Source: Rhodocyclaceae bacterium
Lineage (GTDB): Bacteria > Pseudomonadota > Gammaproteobacteria > Burkholderiales > Rhodocyclaceae
DNA length: 64,000 nucleotides
Direction: 5' to 3'
Assembly (NCBI GenBank): GCA_020445765.1
Contig: JAGRFY010000019.1
Span: 62,001 to 126,000, forward strand
A program made the position numbers and the translations under genes. Below the pieces are notes generated by a model. It saw only the letters and a program-made list of their open reading frames with translations, ran no database searches and was not told the origin of the DNA. Shown here piece by piece: positions 41,063 to 50,641 of the stretch. Positions within the stretch are counted from its first letter, which is position 1. Every line of letters begins with the position of its first letter.

Positions 41063-41094
41063 GGCATCATGTTGCGCACAAAGCGGGCCGGACG

Positions 41095-43491
41095 TCAATC
41101 CTCGCCGGTGGTTTCCACGATCGTCTGCGGTTCGATCTGTTCCGCCGGAAGCGGCATCGCGAACAGATGACCCTGCAGCACGTCGCAGCCGGCCTCGGTC
41201 AGCAGCCGGGCCTGGGTCTCGGTCTCGATGCCCTCGGCCACCACCGACAGGCCGAGCGTGCGCGACAGCGAGATGATCGTGCCGATGATCGATCGGATGG
41301 TGGCGTCGTGGTCCACCTCGGCGACGAAACTGCGGTCGATCTTGAGCTGGTCGGCGGGCAGCCGCCGCAGATAGGCCAGGCTCGAGTGGCCGGTTCCGAA
41401 GTCGTCGATCGCGATTCGTACGCCGAGCGCGCGCAGCCGCTCGAGGATCGGCATCGCCTGATCCGGATTGTTCATGACGAAGGTCTCGGTGACCTCGACC
41501 TCCAGCAGCTGCGGGCTGATGCCGTGCTCTGCGGTCAGGGTCTCGACCAGCAGCGGCAGGTCGTCGGTGAACAACTGGCGCGCCGAGACGTTGATCGCCA
41601 CGTGCTGCCAGCCGTAGCCGAGACGGTGCCAGGCGGCGATCTGGCGGCAGCTTTCGGCCAGCACCCAGGCACCGAGCGAACCGATCAGGCCGGCATCCTC
41701 CGCCACCGGGATGAAGCGGTCCGGCGGCACCGGGCCGAGATCGCTGCTGTGCCAGCGCAGCAGCGCCTCGAAGCCGACCACCCGGCGATCGCTGGCGGCA
41801 ACCTTGGCCTGGTAGTGCAAGGTCATCTCGCCGGCGTCCAGCGCCTCGCGCAGCGCCACCTCCATGTCAAGCCGCTCGCGCGCCTGGGTCGCCAGTCGGC
41901 TGTCGAAGAAGGCGTAGGTGTTGCGTCCGGCACCCTTGGCCGCGTAGAGCGCCATGTCGGCGTTCTTGAGCAGGTCCTCGGCATTGCGGGCATCGTCGGG
42001 ATAGATCGATATGCCGAGCGAGCTGCGCATGTGGATGCGGGTTTCCGGAAAGACGAAAGGCTCGGTGAAGCTGTCCAGCAGGCGTCGCGCCAGGCGCGCG
42101 CAATCTTCGGCGCCATTGACCCGCGTCGCCACCACGACGAATTCGTCGCCACCGACCCGAACCAGCGTGTCGGATGCCTTCAGGCAGTGGGCCAGCCGCC
42201 CGGCGACGGCCTGCAGCAGCGCGTCGCCGGTATGGTGCCCGAGATTGTCGTTGACCGCCTTGAACTGGTCGAGATCGAAGAACAGCAGGCCCAGTCGCGT
42301 GCCGTCGCGCGCGGCCTGGTCGATGCCGCTCTCGAGCCGCTCGGAGAGCAGGCTGCGATTGCCGAGGCCGGTCAATGGATCGTGCATCGCCTGATGGCGC
42401 AACTGCTGGTCGAGGTGATAGTCGCCGGTGGTGTCGTTGAATACCGTGACGAAGTGGGTGGTGCGACCATCGGCATCGCGCACCGCATCCACGGTGCGGC
42501 GCTCGAGGAACTCGCTGCCGTCCTTGCGGCGGCTCCACAGTTCACCCTCCCAGCGACCGCAGTCGTCGAGCTGCTGCTCCATCCGCCGGTAGAAGGCCCC
42601 GTCCTGGCGATCCGAACGCAGCATCGTCAGCGGCCGGCCGAAGGCACTGTCCGCCGGATGGCCGGTGATCCGGGAGAATGCCGGATTGACCTGGACGATG
42701 GTGCCGTCGGCGCTGGCGACGATGACGCCCTCGGCGGTGTTCTCGATCGCCGCCAGGGCAAGCCGCATGCGTTCGGTGCGCTCCGACACCTGCTGTTCGA
42801 GTTCGCTGTTGTGAGCCAGCAGATCGTTCTGCGCGTCGATCAGCTGCTCGTTGAGATGCGCCAGTTCGCCCCGGCGCCGATGCACCTCCTCGAGCAGGTT
42901 CTGGTTCTCCAGCAGCCGGGCCTGGCTCGTGACGAGCAGGCGCCGCGCCTGATGATGGGCGGCCAGCATCACCAGCGTGAAGAACAGCCCGAGATAGCAC
43001 AGCACCGGGCCGGTCACCGGCGTGCGGTAGATCATCACCGAGGCCGGCACCAGCATGCAGAAGATGTAGATCCGGGCACACCACTTGACCGGCGCGAGCA
43101 CGGTCGCCGCGCCGCCGGCCATGCCGGCGAAGATGCACACCAGCGCGAGCTGCTCGGCCGCGTCGGCAGACGGGAACACCAGCGGCGCGAGCACCGCCCA
43201 CAGCATCGAGGTGGCCAGCAAGGGCACCGTGAACAGGGTTTCCCGCGTCGCCAGCGGGCGTCGCCGGCCATTCCTCAGGAAATCGAGGACGACGCCGCCG
43301 CGCAGGGCGATCAGCGACAGCATCGCCAGCAGCCAGGCCGGCGCCAGCACTTCGCCGGTGTTGAGCCAATGCACGCCGAAGACACCGGCGACCGCCAGTG
43401 CAGTGATCACGATGCCGCCGCGGCTCTGGGCGTAGGCTTCGTGGATCAGGCTGGCGCGGAGGTTCTCGGGCAGGCTCATCACAAGGGACAT
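41095..43491 (-). CDS. Membrane PAS-GGDEF-EAL cyclic di-GMP protein
   Basis: 798 residues. About six transmembrane helices occupy residues 25-185, followed by a coiled coil (NEQLIDAQNDLLAHNSELEQ), a PAS domain (IENTAEGVIVASADGTIVQV), GGDEF with intact RVGGDEFVVVA, and EAL with intact GFEALLRWHS, DDFGTGHSSLAYLRRL and GIETETQARLL. Both active sites look intact, but the position of the inhibitory RxxD site before GGDEF reads KASD, so product inhibition at that site is unlikely. It makes or degrades cyclic di-GMP. The leader region downstream on the same strand may be part of its 3' end. Start could also be ATG 43479. Confidence 0.94.
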   Translation of the reverse strand: MSLVMSLPENLRASLIHEAYAQSRGGIVITALAVAGVFGVHWLNTGEVLAPAWLLAMLSLIALRGGVVLDFLRNGRRRPLATRETLFTVPLLATSMLWAVLAPLVFPSADAAEQLALVCIFAGMAGGAATVLAPVKWCARIYIFCMLVPASVMIYRTPVTGPVLCYLGLFFTLVMLAAHHQARRLLVTSQARLLENQNLLEEVHRRRGELAHLNEQLIDAQNDLLAHNSELEQQVSERTERMRLALAAIENTAEGVIVASADGTIVQVNPAFSRITGHPADSAFGRPLTMLRSDRQDGAFYRRMEQQLDDCGRWEGELWSRRKDGSEFLERRTVDAVRDADGRTTHFVTVFNDTTGDYHLDQQLRHQAMHDPLTGLGNRSLLSERLESGIDQAARDGTRLGLLFFDLDQFKAVNDNLGHHTGDALLQAVAGRLAHCLKASDTLVRVGGDEFVVVATRVNGAEDCARLARRLLDSFTEPFVFPETRIHMRSSLGISIYPDDARNAEDLLKNADMALYAAKGAGRNTYAFFDSRLATQARERLDMEVALREALDAGEMTLHYQAKVAASDRRVVGFEALLRWHSSDLGPVPPDRFIPVAEDAGLIGSLGAWVLAESCRQIAAWHRLGYGWQHVAINVSARQLFTDDLPLLVETLTAEHGISPQLLEVEVTETFVMNNPDQAMPILERLRALGVRIAIDDFGTGHSSLAYLRRLPADQLKIDRSFVAEVDHDATIRSIIGTIISLSRTLGLSVVAEGIETETQARLLTEAGCDVLQGHLFAMPLPAEQIEPQTIVETTGED

Positions 43492-43768
43492 CGCTCAGCA
43501 ACCCGCGGCGGCGCGCACGGGCGCGCGCGAGCATCCGCCTGCGCGCGCGAGCGGTGTGAAGCGGCCTTGCCAGCGAAACGAGGATATTGCGGGCTCTGAC
43601 ATCGATCGGTTTGGCGCGCGGGCACGCCGGCGGACGCGGCTGCAGGCGCCGTCCGATGTCTATCGAGTCGGCCACCGCCAAACTTTAACGTCGGCCGACC
43701 GGGGGTGTGGCCTGTCTCACGGATTCGGCGATCGTGCCGTGCCGACTAGGCCGGATCCCCATCCGCGG

Positions 43769-46759
43769 TCAGGCGCTGGACGGACGCGCGCCGACGAAGC
43801 GCGTGATGTCGACCGCATCGATCTGGCCGGGCGCGAGGAAGCGCCCGGCGTAGCGCAGGTGGACGCCGCGGCGCAGGAACAGCTCGAACAGATCGCGGTC
43901 GATGTGGCCGCGATCGCAGAAGTCCGCCAGCATCTGCACCGCTTCGGACAGGCGCTTGCCCTCCTTGTACGGACGATCGGAGGCGGTCAGGGCTTCGAAG
44001 ATGTCGGCGATCGCCATGATCCGTGCCGGGATCGAGAGCTGCCCGGCGACCAGGCCGCGAGGGTAGCCGGTGCCGACCAGGGTCTCGTGGTGGGTCGAGG
44101 CGTACTCCGGCACCCGGCGCAGGTTCTTCGGCAGCGGCAGGCGGTCGAGCATCAGGATGGTCTGGATGATGTGCTCGTTCACCTTGAAGCGCTCCTCGGT
44201 CGTCAGCGTGCCGCGGGCGACCGACAGGTTGTAGTGCTCGCCGAGGTTGTAGAGCAGTTCGGGCACCGCCATGTTGAGGCCCAGGGCGGGGTCGTCGGCC
44301 ATCGGTGACCGGCGCTCGATGCGGTGGTGGTCCTTGTCGGCGAGCAGCGTCTCGGTCGCCGGCAGATTCGGCGCCGGCGTGCGCGCATGGCGCGCCGCTT
44401 CCTCGTGCGAGAGCCCCAGCCGATCGTCGAAGTGGCGCTGCCAGGTCTGTGCGGCAATCTGCCCGAGCCGCGCCAGGCAATCGTCCGGGATGCCCTCGCC
44501 GCCGATGTTGCAGGCCGCGACGAAGTCGAAATCGGCCTGCAGGCGGGCTGTGCGCTCGTCGAGGCGGCGCGCGCAGCCGGCTTCGTCGTCGCCGGCGAGG
44601 CGGGCCTCGAGCGCTTCGATGCGGGCGTCGCGCAGCAGCACCTCGAAGCGGGTGCGGATCTCGTGGATGCGGTTGTACAGGGTCTCGAGCTTGGTCGCCT
44701 TGTCGACCACGTATTCCGGCGTCGTCACCTTGCCGCAGTCGTGCAGCCAGGCGCCGATGCGGAACTCGCGCCAAGCGTCGGCGTCGGCGAAGGTGAAACC
44801 GGCGAGCGGACCCTCGTCCTCTTCGCAGGCCGCTTCGGCCAGCATCACCGCCAGCTCCGGCACGCGCTCGCAGTGGCCGCCGGTGTAGGCGCTCTTGGCA
44901 TCGATCGCACCGGCGATGATGCGGATCAACGAATCCATCATCTCGCGCTGGCTCTCGAGCAGGTGGTGGTTGTCCAGCGCCATCGCCGCCTGGGCGGCCA
45001 GCGCCTCGATGAACTTGACGATCTCCGGATCGAACGGCACCGGCTTGCCGGTTTCCGGATCGAGCGCGTTGATGAGCTGCATCACGCCGAGCAGCTCGCC
45101 ACTGGCCGCGATCATCGGCACGCTGACCTGACTGACCGTGACGTAGCCGGTGGCCCGGTCGAAATCCAGCGCGCCGCTGACGTCGAAGCGGGTCTCGCCG
45201 CGCAACTCGTCGATCACCACGGTGTGGCGGTTCAGCGCCGCATGGACCGACGCGAAATGCTGATTCGGCTCGCCGCTCTCCGGATCGTGCAGCGGGATCT
45301 CGGTCGCCGGCAGGCCGTCGTCGCGGGTGCGCAGCGCAAAGCGCAGGCTGTCATGGCCGGTCGCCAGGTAGAGCGTGCCGGCATCGGCGTTGGCGAGCCG
45401 CTTGCCGGTCAGCAGAATGCTTGCCAGCAGGCGATCGCTGTCGTGCACCGCGGCCAGCGCAAGCCCGCTGTCGACCAGGCTGGAGAGTTTGTCGCGCGCC
45501 AGTTTCAGTGCCTCGGTGCGCTCCCGCAGCGAGTGCTTCATGGTGCGGTGGGCGTCGCCGAGCACGTCGATTTCGTAGAACATCGACTCGATCCTGGTAT
45601 CGCCGCTGAAATCGAGTTCCCGCACCCGTTCGGAGTCCTCGGCCAGCCGGTCGAGCGCCCACGATGCCCGCCGCGACACACCGTAGGCCAGCGGCAGGGC
45701 GATCGCCAGCGCCACTGTCGACAGCACGATGATCTGGTCGCGCACCGCCAGCACCGGCGCCGCGAAGTGGGCCAGCGGCGCATACGACACCACCCGGTAC
45801 GCGAGCCGTGGTGCCAGCGCCACCGCGCGCACCGCCAGCAGGTAGCGCTCGCCGCCGATCTCGAGCAGCGGGGACGGGTCGTCGCCGGCGAGGCGCCGCT
45901 GCAGGGTCTGGAGGAACGGATGGCCGGATTCGCCGAGGCCCATCAGCGGTTCCGCCCGGCCACCGTCGGCCGGCAGTTGGCCGGCGCTGGCCAGGATGCG
46001 GCCACGGTGGTCGATCACGATGCTGCCGCCCGGCTGGTCACGGACGATGCGGCGCACGAACTCGCTCAGCGAGGCCAGCGACAGATCGACACCGACGACG
46101 CCGTCCGCCGCCGCGATGCGCCGAACGAGGGTAACGCCGAGCGCCGACGACGATTGGAAGCGGTAGGGATCGGTCAGGCCGAGCTCGCCGCCGGCGGGCG
46201 CGTCGGCGTACCACGGGCGCGTGCGCGGATCATAGTCGCTGTCGTCGCTGCGCTGTTCGAGCACCGTGCCGTCTTCGCCGATGAATCGCCAGTGCTCGAC
46301 CTGCCCGGCTCGCCGGCGATCGATGCTGCGCAGCGCGAAACGGGCGGCTTCGGGGGCGCCCAGCCGCCGGCCTGCGTCGGCGTCGCTGGCGAAGCCGATG
46401 ACCTGGAAGAAGCTGCCGTCGGCAAGCCCGAAGTAGGCGCCGTAGAGTGCGGGATTGACCGCCACCTGTGCCCGCAGCAGCGCCGCCATGGTCGAATCGG
46501 CCCGAGTTGCACGGTAGTCGTCGGCCGGCAAGCGGGCGACGGTCTCGACCGCCTGGGTCGCGGCCCGTACCAGTCCTTCCAGCTTCTGCGCCTGGGCATC
46601 GGCCATGCGCGAGAAGATCGCCTCGGCGTTGTCTTCGGCCATGCGGCCGAAGCGCCCGGTCGCGAACAGCAGGAACAGCGCGACCAGCGACACGACGAAG
46701 CTCGCCAGCAGCAGCGTCGCGAACACATGTACCCGGAATTTGATCGCCTTCGATTGCAC
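43769..46759 (-). CDS. Membrane dCache-HAMP-GAF-HD-GYP phosphodiesterase
   Basis: 996 residues from GTG at 46759, with GGAAGG just upstream; another GTG is at 46771. TM1 is near residues 9-32, a large periplasmic dCache-like sensor covers 33-310, TM2 is near 315-335, then HAMP, a GAF domain (SGLALAAVHDSDRLLASILL to VMQLINALDPETG) and HD-GYP. HD-GYP motifs are HDCGKVTTPEYVVDK, STHHETLVGTGYPRGL and IADIFEALTASDRPYK. About 180 residues are inserted between HD and GYP, as in a known subfamily. It probably hydrolyses cyclic di-GMP in response to a periplasmic ligand. It shares a 170-base gap with the divergent glycosyltransferase gene. Confidence 0.92.
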   Translation of the reverse strand: MQSKAIKFRVHVFATLLLASFVVSLVALFLLFATGRFGRMAEDNAEAIFSRMADAQAQKLEGLVRAATQAVETVARLPADDYRATRADSTMAALLRAQVAVNPALYGAYFGLADGSFFQVIGFASDADAGRRLGAPEAARFALRSIDRRRAGQVEHWRFIGEDGTVLEQRSDDSDYDPRTRPWYADAPAGGELGLTDPYRFQSSSALGVTLVRRIAAADGVVGVDLSLASLSEFVRRIVRDQPGGSIVIDHRGRILASAGQLPADGGRAEPLMGLGESGHPFLQTLQRRLAGDDPSPLLEIGGERYLLAVRAVALAPRLAYRVVSYAPLAHFAAPVLAVRDQIIVLSTVALAIALPLAYGVSRRASWALDRLAEDSERVRELDFSGDTRIESMFYEIDVLGDAHRTMKHSLRERTEALKLARDKLSSLVDSGLALAAVHDSDRLLASILLTGKRLANADAGTLYLATGHDSLRFALRTRDDGLPATEIPLHDPESGEPNQHFASVHAALNRHTVVIDELRGETRFDVSGALDFDRATGYVTVSQVSVPMIAASGELLGVMQLINALDPETGKPVPFDPEIVKFIEALAAQAAMALDNHHLLESQREMMDSLIRIIAGAIDAKSAYTGGHCERVPELAVMLAEAACEEDEGPLAGFTFADADAWREFRIGAWLHDCGKVTTPEYVVDKATKLETLYNRIHEIRTRFEVLLRDARIEALEARLAGDDEAGCARRLDERTARLQADFDFVAACNIGGEGIPDDCLARLGQIAAQTWQRHFDDRLGLSHEEAARHARTPAPNLPATETLLADKDHHRIERRSPMADDPALGLNMAVPELLYNLGEHYNLSVARGTLTTEERFKVNEHIIQTILMLDRLPLPKNLRRVPEYASTHHETLVGTGYPRGLVAGQLSIPARIMAIADIFEALTASDRPYKEGKRLSEAVQMLADFCDRGHIDRDLFELFLRRGVHLRYAGRFLAPGQIDAVDITRFVGARPSSA

Positions 46760-46929
46760 TTCGCCTTCCACGGCTCGCAGCCGGCGCCGGCTGCCGTGCC
46801 GACATGATGCAGCCATTCCAGCGGCAGGTCGCGCACGCCCGCGCGCCGGTCGCCGACCGGTCGCCCTTTGCAGACGGGTGCCGAACTGCGATAGTTCGCT
46901 GCTGGTCCCGGCTTTCCCCACCTTTGTCG

Positions 46930-48720
46930 ATGGCATCCAAGAGCAAGGCATCCGCCGGCAAGCGCGGCCGCACCGACGCCCAGCGCGAGCTGGTGGCGCT
47001 GTTCCAGGCCGGCCGCGCGGCCGAATTGAAGGCAACGGCCGACCGCCATGTGCGGCGCTGGCCGGACTTCGCCTTCGGCTGGAAGGCGCTCGGCGTCGCC
47101 TGCCAGTTGCTCGGCCGTGACCCGCTGCCGGCATTGCGGCGCGCCGCCGGCCTGTTGCCGGACGATGCCGAGACCCTGGCCAACCTCGGCAATGCGCTGC
47201 GCGACAGCGGTGCGCTGGCCGAGGCCGACCGCGCCCTGCGCCGGGCCGTCTCGCTCCAACCGGGTCACCCTTTGTTCCGGATGAACTTCGGCAACGTGTT
47301 GATGGACCTCGGCCACCGCGATCAGGCCATCGCCGAGTTCCGCCAGTCGCTGGCGATCGCCCCGGACACCGCCGAAGCCCACAACAACCTCGGCCACGCG
47401 CTGTTCGGCATCCCTGGCCGCCTCGACGAGGCGATCGGCTGCTATCGTTCAGCGCTGCGCTGCCGTCCCGGCTTCCTAGTGGCCGCCGACAATCTGCTGT
47501 TCGCGCTGAACTATTCCGACCGCGTCACCCCGGCCGAGATGCGCGCGGCCGCCGAGCACTACGGCGCGATCGTCGCCGCCTCGGCCCAGCCCGCGCAGGG
47601 CTGGCCGAATGCGCCCGATCCCGAGCGCCCGATCCGCGTCGGCCTGGTCTCCGGCGACCTCCGTCGGCACCCGGTGGGCTACCTGCTGCGCGACGTGCTG
47701 CCGGCGCTGGACCGCGAACGGACCCGGGTCTTCGCTTACGCCACACGGCCGGTGGACGACGACGTCAGCACGGCGCTGAAGGGCTCGGTGGCGGCCTGGC
47801 ACGGGGTCGAACGGCTCGACGACCGGCAGCTTTTCGAGCGCGTGCGCGACGACCGCATCGACCTCCTGGTGGACCTCTCCGGCCACACCGCCCACAACCG
47901 CCTGCCCCTGTTCGCGCTGCGGCCGGCGCCGGTGCAGGCGAGCTGGCTCGGCTACTTCGCCACCACCGGCATCGCCGCGATCGACTATTTCGTCGGCGAC
48001 CCTCTGGTTCTGCCCGAAACGGAGGAATCCCACTTCTGCGAGCGCGCCTGGCGCCTGCCCCGCACCTACTACAGTTTCTCGCCGCCGACCGACGCCGTGG
48101 CCGTGTCGCCGCTGCCGGCCAGGGCGCGCGGCGCGCTCAGCTTCGGCTTCTTCGGCGCACTGGCGAAGCTGGTGGCGCCGGTGCTCGACTGCTGGCGCGA
48201 GATCCTGACGCGCCTGCCAGGCGCGCGGCTGGTGGTCAAGGCCGCGGGTATCGAACAGCCCGAGGTCGCCGCCTCGCTCACCGCGCAGTTCGCGGAGCGC
48301 GGCATCGACGCCGGCCGCCTGTGCCTGCTCGGCCGCAGCGGCCGGGCCGAACACCTCGCCGCCTATGGCGAGGTGGACGTCGCCCTCGACAGCTTTCCGT
48401 TTCCGGGCGGCCTGACCACGCTGGAGGCCAGCTGGATGGGCGTGCCGACGCTGGGCCTGCGCGGTGACCGCTTCATCGCCCACCAGGGCGAGATGCTGCT
48501 CCACGCCCTCGGGCTCGATGATTGGATCGCGCCGGATCGCACCGCCTACGTCGAACGGGCCGTCGCCCTGGCCGGCCGGCTCGACGAACTCGCGGTCCTG
48601 CGCGCCGGCCTGCGCGACCGGCTGATCGCCTCGCCGCTGTGCGACGGCACGCGCTTCGCCGGCGAACTGGAGCAGGCATGGCGGGGGATGTGGCGGGCGT
48701 GGTGCGAATCGCGACGCTGA
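46930..48720 (+). CDS. TPR-SPINDLY O-linked GlcNAc transferase-like protein
   Basis: 596 residues from ATG at 46930. Residues 1-25 are basic; TPR repeats span about 30-185 (DDAETLANLGNALRDSGALA; DTAEAHNNLGHALFGIPGRL). The rest is an OGT/SPINDLY catalytic region (GT41): LVSGDLRRHPVGYLLRDVLP with the catalytic-type His, ASWLGYFATTGIAAIDYFVG, and FPFPGGLTTLEASWMGVPTL. Bacterial members O-glycosylate proteins such as flagellins or adhesins with GlcNAc or related sugars; the true donor is unknown here. It is divergent from the HD-GYP gene. No flagellin or adhesin gene is adjacent. Confidence 0.9.
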   Translation: MASKSKASAGKRGRTDAQRELVALFQAGRAAELKATADRHVRRWPDFAFGWKALGVACQLLGRDPLPALRRAAGLLPDDAETLANLGNALRDSGALAEADRALRRAVSLQPGHPLFRMNFGNVLMDLGHRDQAIAEFRQSLAIAPDTAEAHNNLGHALFGIPGRLDEAIGCYRSALRCRPGFLVAADNLLFALNYSDRVTPAEMRAAAEHYGAIVAASAQPAQGWPNAPDPERPIRVGLVSGDLRRHPVGYLLRDVLPALDRERTRVFAYATRPVDDDVSTALKGSVAAWHGVERLDDRQLFERVRDDRIDLLVDLSGHTAHNRLPLFALRPAPVQASWLGYFATTGIAAIDYFVGDPLVLPETEESHFCERAWRLPRTYYSFSPPTDAVAVSPLPARARGALSFGFFGALAKLVAPVLDCWREILTRLPGARLVVKAAGIEQPEVAASLTAQFAERGIDAGRLCLLGRSGRAEHLAAYGEVDVALDSFPFPGGLTTLEASWMGVPTLGLRGDRFIAHQGEMLLHALGLDDWIAPDRTAYVERAVALAGRLDELAVLRAGLRDRLIASPLCDGTRFAGELEQAWRGMWRAWCESRR

Positions 48721-48780
48721 TCGCTTTCCGGTTCGAGTCGCCGCTGACCATCTGCCCGAGCGCTCGCTGAGCTCCCTGGT

Positions 48781-49341
48781 TCAGTCTGCGAAGGGACTGG
48801 TGCACCACTGCTGCTGGCAGGGCACGCCATCGTGGTTGCCGTCCATCCCGACGCCCGGGCAGTTGCGCAAAAAATAAGTGGCCTCGGCGCAGGACGTCAT
48901 CTGGGAACAATGGGTACGGCCATCGCAGCGATAGGGGGAAGGCGACTTCGCGGAATCCGGCATCCTCACCGGCAGGCTGGCCGGCCAGCCGCCGCGGGAA
49001 TACTCGTCGTACGCAAAGATGCCCAGGCTGCCGACGATCAGCAGCGCGACGACGCGTCCGCGAATGCCACGGCCTGCGCCGCGGCGCAGTCGTCCCGTTC
49101 GCTGCCGCGAGGACGGTCGCGCGGCGGCCACCCGCTGCGGGCAGGCGACCTTGCGCGCACGTCGCCGGCCGCTGCTGTCGATTTCGATTTCGAAGCTGAG
49201 CAATTCCCCGGGCGTCGGACGGACGCCATCTCTCGGGAAAGCCGATATATGGACGAAGACCTCGCCATCGCCGTGTTCGGGTGTGATGAAACCGAATCCG
49301 CGCTGGTCGTTCCACTTCGACAGCCTGCCTTCCATGGGCAT
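48781..49341 (-). CDS. Cold-shock domain / transmembrane / Excalibur-domain fusion protein
   Basis: 186 residues. Residues 3-67 form a cold-shock domain with RNP1 GFGFITP (15-21) and RNP2 VFVHIS (28-33). A basic linker (RTGRLRRGAGRGIRGR) leads to a helix at about 96-111 (VVALLIVGSLGIFA). Residues 138-180 hold an Excalibur-like calcium motif with CDGRTHCSQMTSCAEATYFL and DGNHDGVPC, where Asp167, Asn169 and Asp171 can bind calcium. If the helix spans the membrane, the RNA/DNA-binding domain is cytosolic and the Excalibur domain outside. Function unknown. It converges with the OGT gene with a 60-base gap. Confidence 0.88.
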   Translation of the reverse strand: MPMEGRLSKWNDQRGFGFITPEHGDGEVFVHISAFPRDGVRPTPGELLSFEIEIDSSGRRRARKVACPQRVAAARPSSRQRTGRLRRGAGRGIRGRVVALLIVGSLGIFAYDEYSRGGWPASLPVRMPDSAKSPSPYRCDGRTHCSQMTSCAEATYFLRNCPGVGMDGNHDGVPCQQQWCTSPFAD

Positions 49342-49627
49342 TTACCGTCTCGATCGGTTTGGGAACGGATGCCAAGTAGCCGAAGGCCGAGCAACTCGAC
49401 TGCATCCACTTCGCGCCCGGTGCGGCAGTGGCGACCTCGCCCCACGTGCAAGTTTTCGCTCTCGGCCTGGTCCCCGGCCGCAGTCGTCACTCGAAGTGGG
49501 CGACCCCGGCGGCGTCACGGATCCGTGGCACGTGTTCCCCTGCAAGTCGTTCAGTTCGATGGGTTCATGTCTGCTGATGGCTTCCATGTTCGACGCCCGC
49601 TGCGGCAACCAGACCAATGTAGTCCTG

Positions 49628-49813
49628 TCACTTTCCACCCTTGCCATCGGGTTGATCGCTGAATTCGCATTCGTTCTCCGCCGATCTTTCGAGTCGCCGA
49701 GATTCCGCACGACGGATCCTCTTGCTGAGCGTCTTGGCCTCGTGGCGCTTGCCCCAGTAGCCTCCGCCATTCTTCGCGCCTGCATGTTCCGTCTTCTTGA
49801 TTCGATTGCTCAT
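49628..49813 (-). CDS. Small conserved basic protein (61 residues)
   Basis: 61 residues from ATG at 49813 with GGAGCAGG upstream. It begins MSNRIKKTEHAGAKNGGGYW and continues GKRHEAKTLSKRIRRAE. The KTEHAGAKNGGGYWG block is one I recall in many short uncharacterised proteobacterial and phage proteins. No membrane segment. It probably binds nucleic acid or a protein partner through its basic face, but this is inference. It lies beside a decayed transposase gene. Confidence 0.7.
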   Translation of the reverse strand: MSNRIKKTEHAGAKNGGGYWGKRHEAKTLSKRIRRAESRRLERSAENECEFSDQPDGKGGK

Positions 49814-49869
49814 GACCTGCTCCGCGCGGGCAATGTCGGTTGTTCTACATGAGCCGTAGATGAAGCGGT

Positions 49870-50290
49870 GCTCAAATCACGCAAAGTGCTCCACGGTCCT
49901 GCTCGACCCATTCGGCCATTCTGCCACGCGACGGGTTCAGGACGATGAGGGCGCATTTGACGCAGAAATCGGCACTGACCTACAAGAATCGCCTTGAATC
50001 GTCCCGGAAGCGGATGCCCGCTGCACCCGTGCCGACGATTCGATGCTTGGGTGAAGATGCGGTTGAGTCGGCGCATGCCCCCGTATGATCTGCCCTCAGC
50101 GTCTGAATGACCCAGTCATCGTGCTTGCCCATCGGGCAAGGGCCATGGCAAGCCAGTTGAAGCCGCGGATAACCCCGTCAAGCACCCGCGCGAACATCGC
50201 CCGGTCCTCATCGTCCCCGTTGATCAGTTCACGCCGACCTCTTCGGTGCGACCCCTGATGCAGCGCGCCGACACACTCGATTCGGAAGCG
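49870..50290 (-). pseudogene. Decayed REP-associated tyrosine transposase (IS200-like, RAYT)
   Basis: Fragments of the family are readable in all three minus frames: RFRIECVGALHQGSHRRGRR and ELINGDDEDRAMFARVLDGV from 50290; the next block in a second frame (CPMGKHDDWVIQTLRADHTG), where the expected CLMxNHYHL lost its second His; LNRIFTQASNRRHGCSGHPL and PGRFKAILV from about 50067; and LIVLNPSRGRMAEWVEQ in yet another frame near 49900. At least three frameshifts and the damaged HUH make it inactive. RAYTs act on REP palindromes; no clear REP pair is seen next to it. Confidence 0.75.
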
Positions 50291-50641
50291 TCCGCACGTG
50301 TCTTGGGCATTGACGCATGGGTCGGGTGCGGCAAGGCGGCATCTGAACCCAAGGCTTTCCCGATGTCGGGGTGGAATCACGCGCCAGGCATACCGTCGGT
50401 ATCCACACGGCATCGATCGGGCCCTGCATTGCAACGCAGCATCCATTTCGGCAAACGGGTCTCCACGGGGCTCTTGGGAAGTTGTCCACAGAGTCTCCGG
50501 ATGTCGATGTCAATCCCGCATTCCGTCCGATGACGTGTGTGAATTTCGCCGCTAGACTGTTCTTCCGAAAAGCAGGCAGCATATTGCACTGATGCAACCC
50601 AGGCGTCTTGCGCGCCGCAATATCAAGTCTTCGAGCCATCC
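50291..50641. other. Gene-free stretch upstream of the class A PBP-like gene
   Basis: No frame here has protein-like composition or a ribosome site. The last 150 bases are lower in GC than the surroundings and may contain the promoter of the gene at 50642. I see no strong hairpin or repeat. Confidence 0.4.

Noticed and set aside
41167-43599. 810-codon plus-strand open frame antisense to the GGDEF-EAL gene
   Set aside because: No recognisable domain; the complementary strand has intact GGDEF and EAL motifs.
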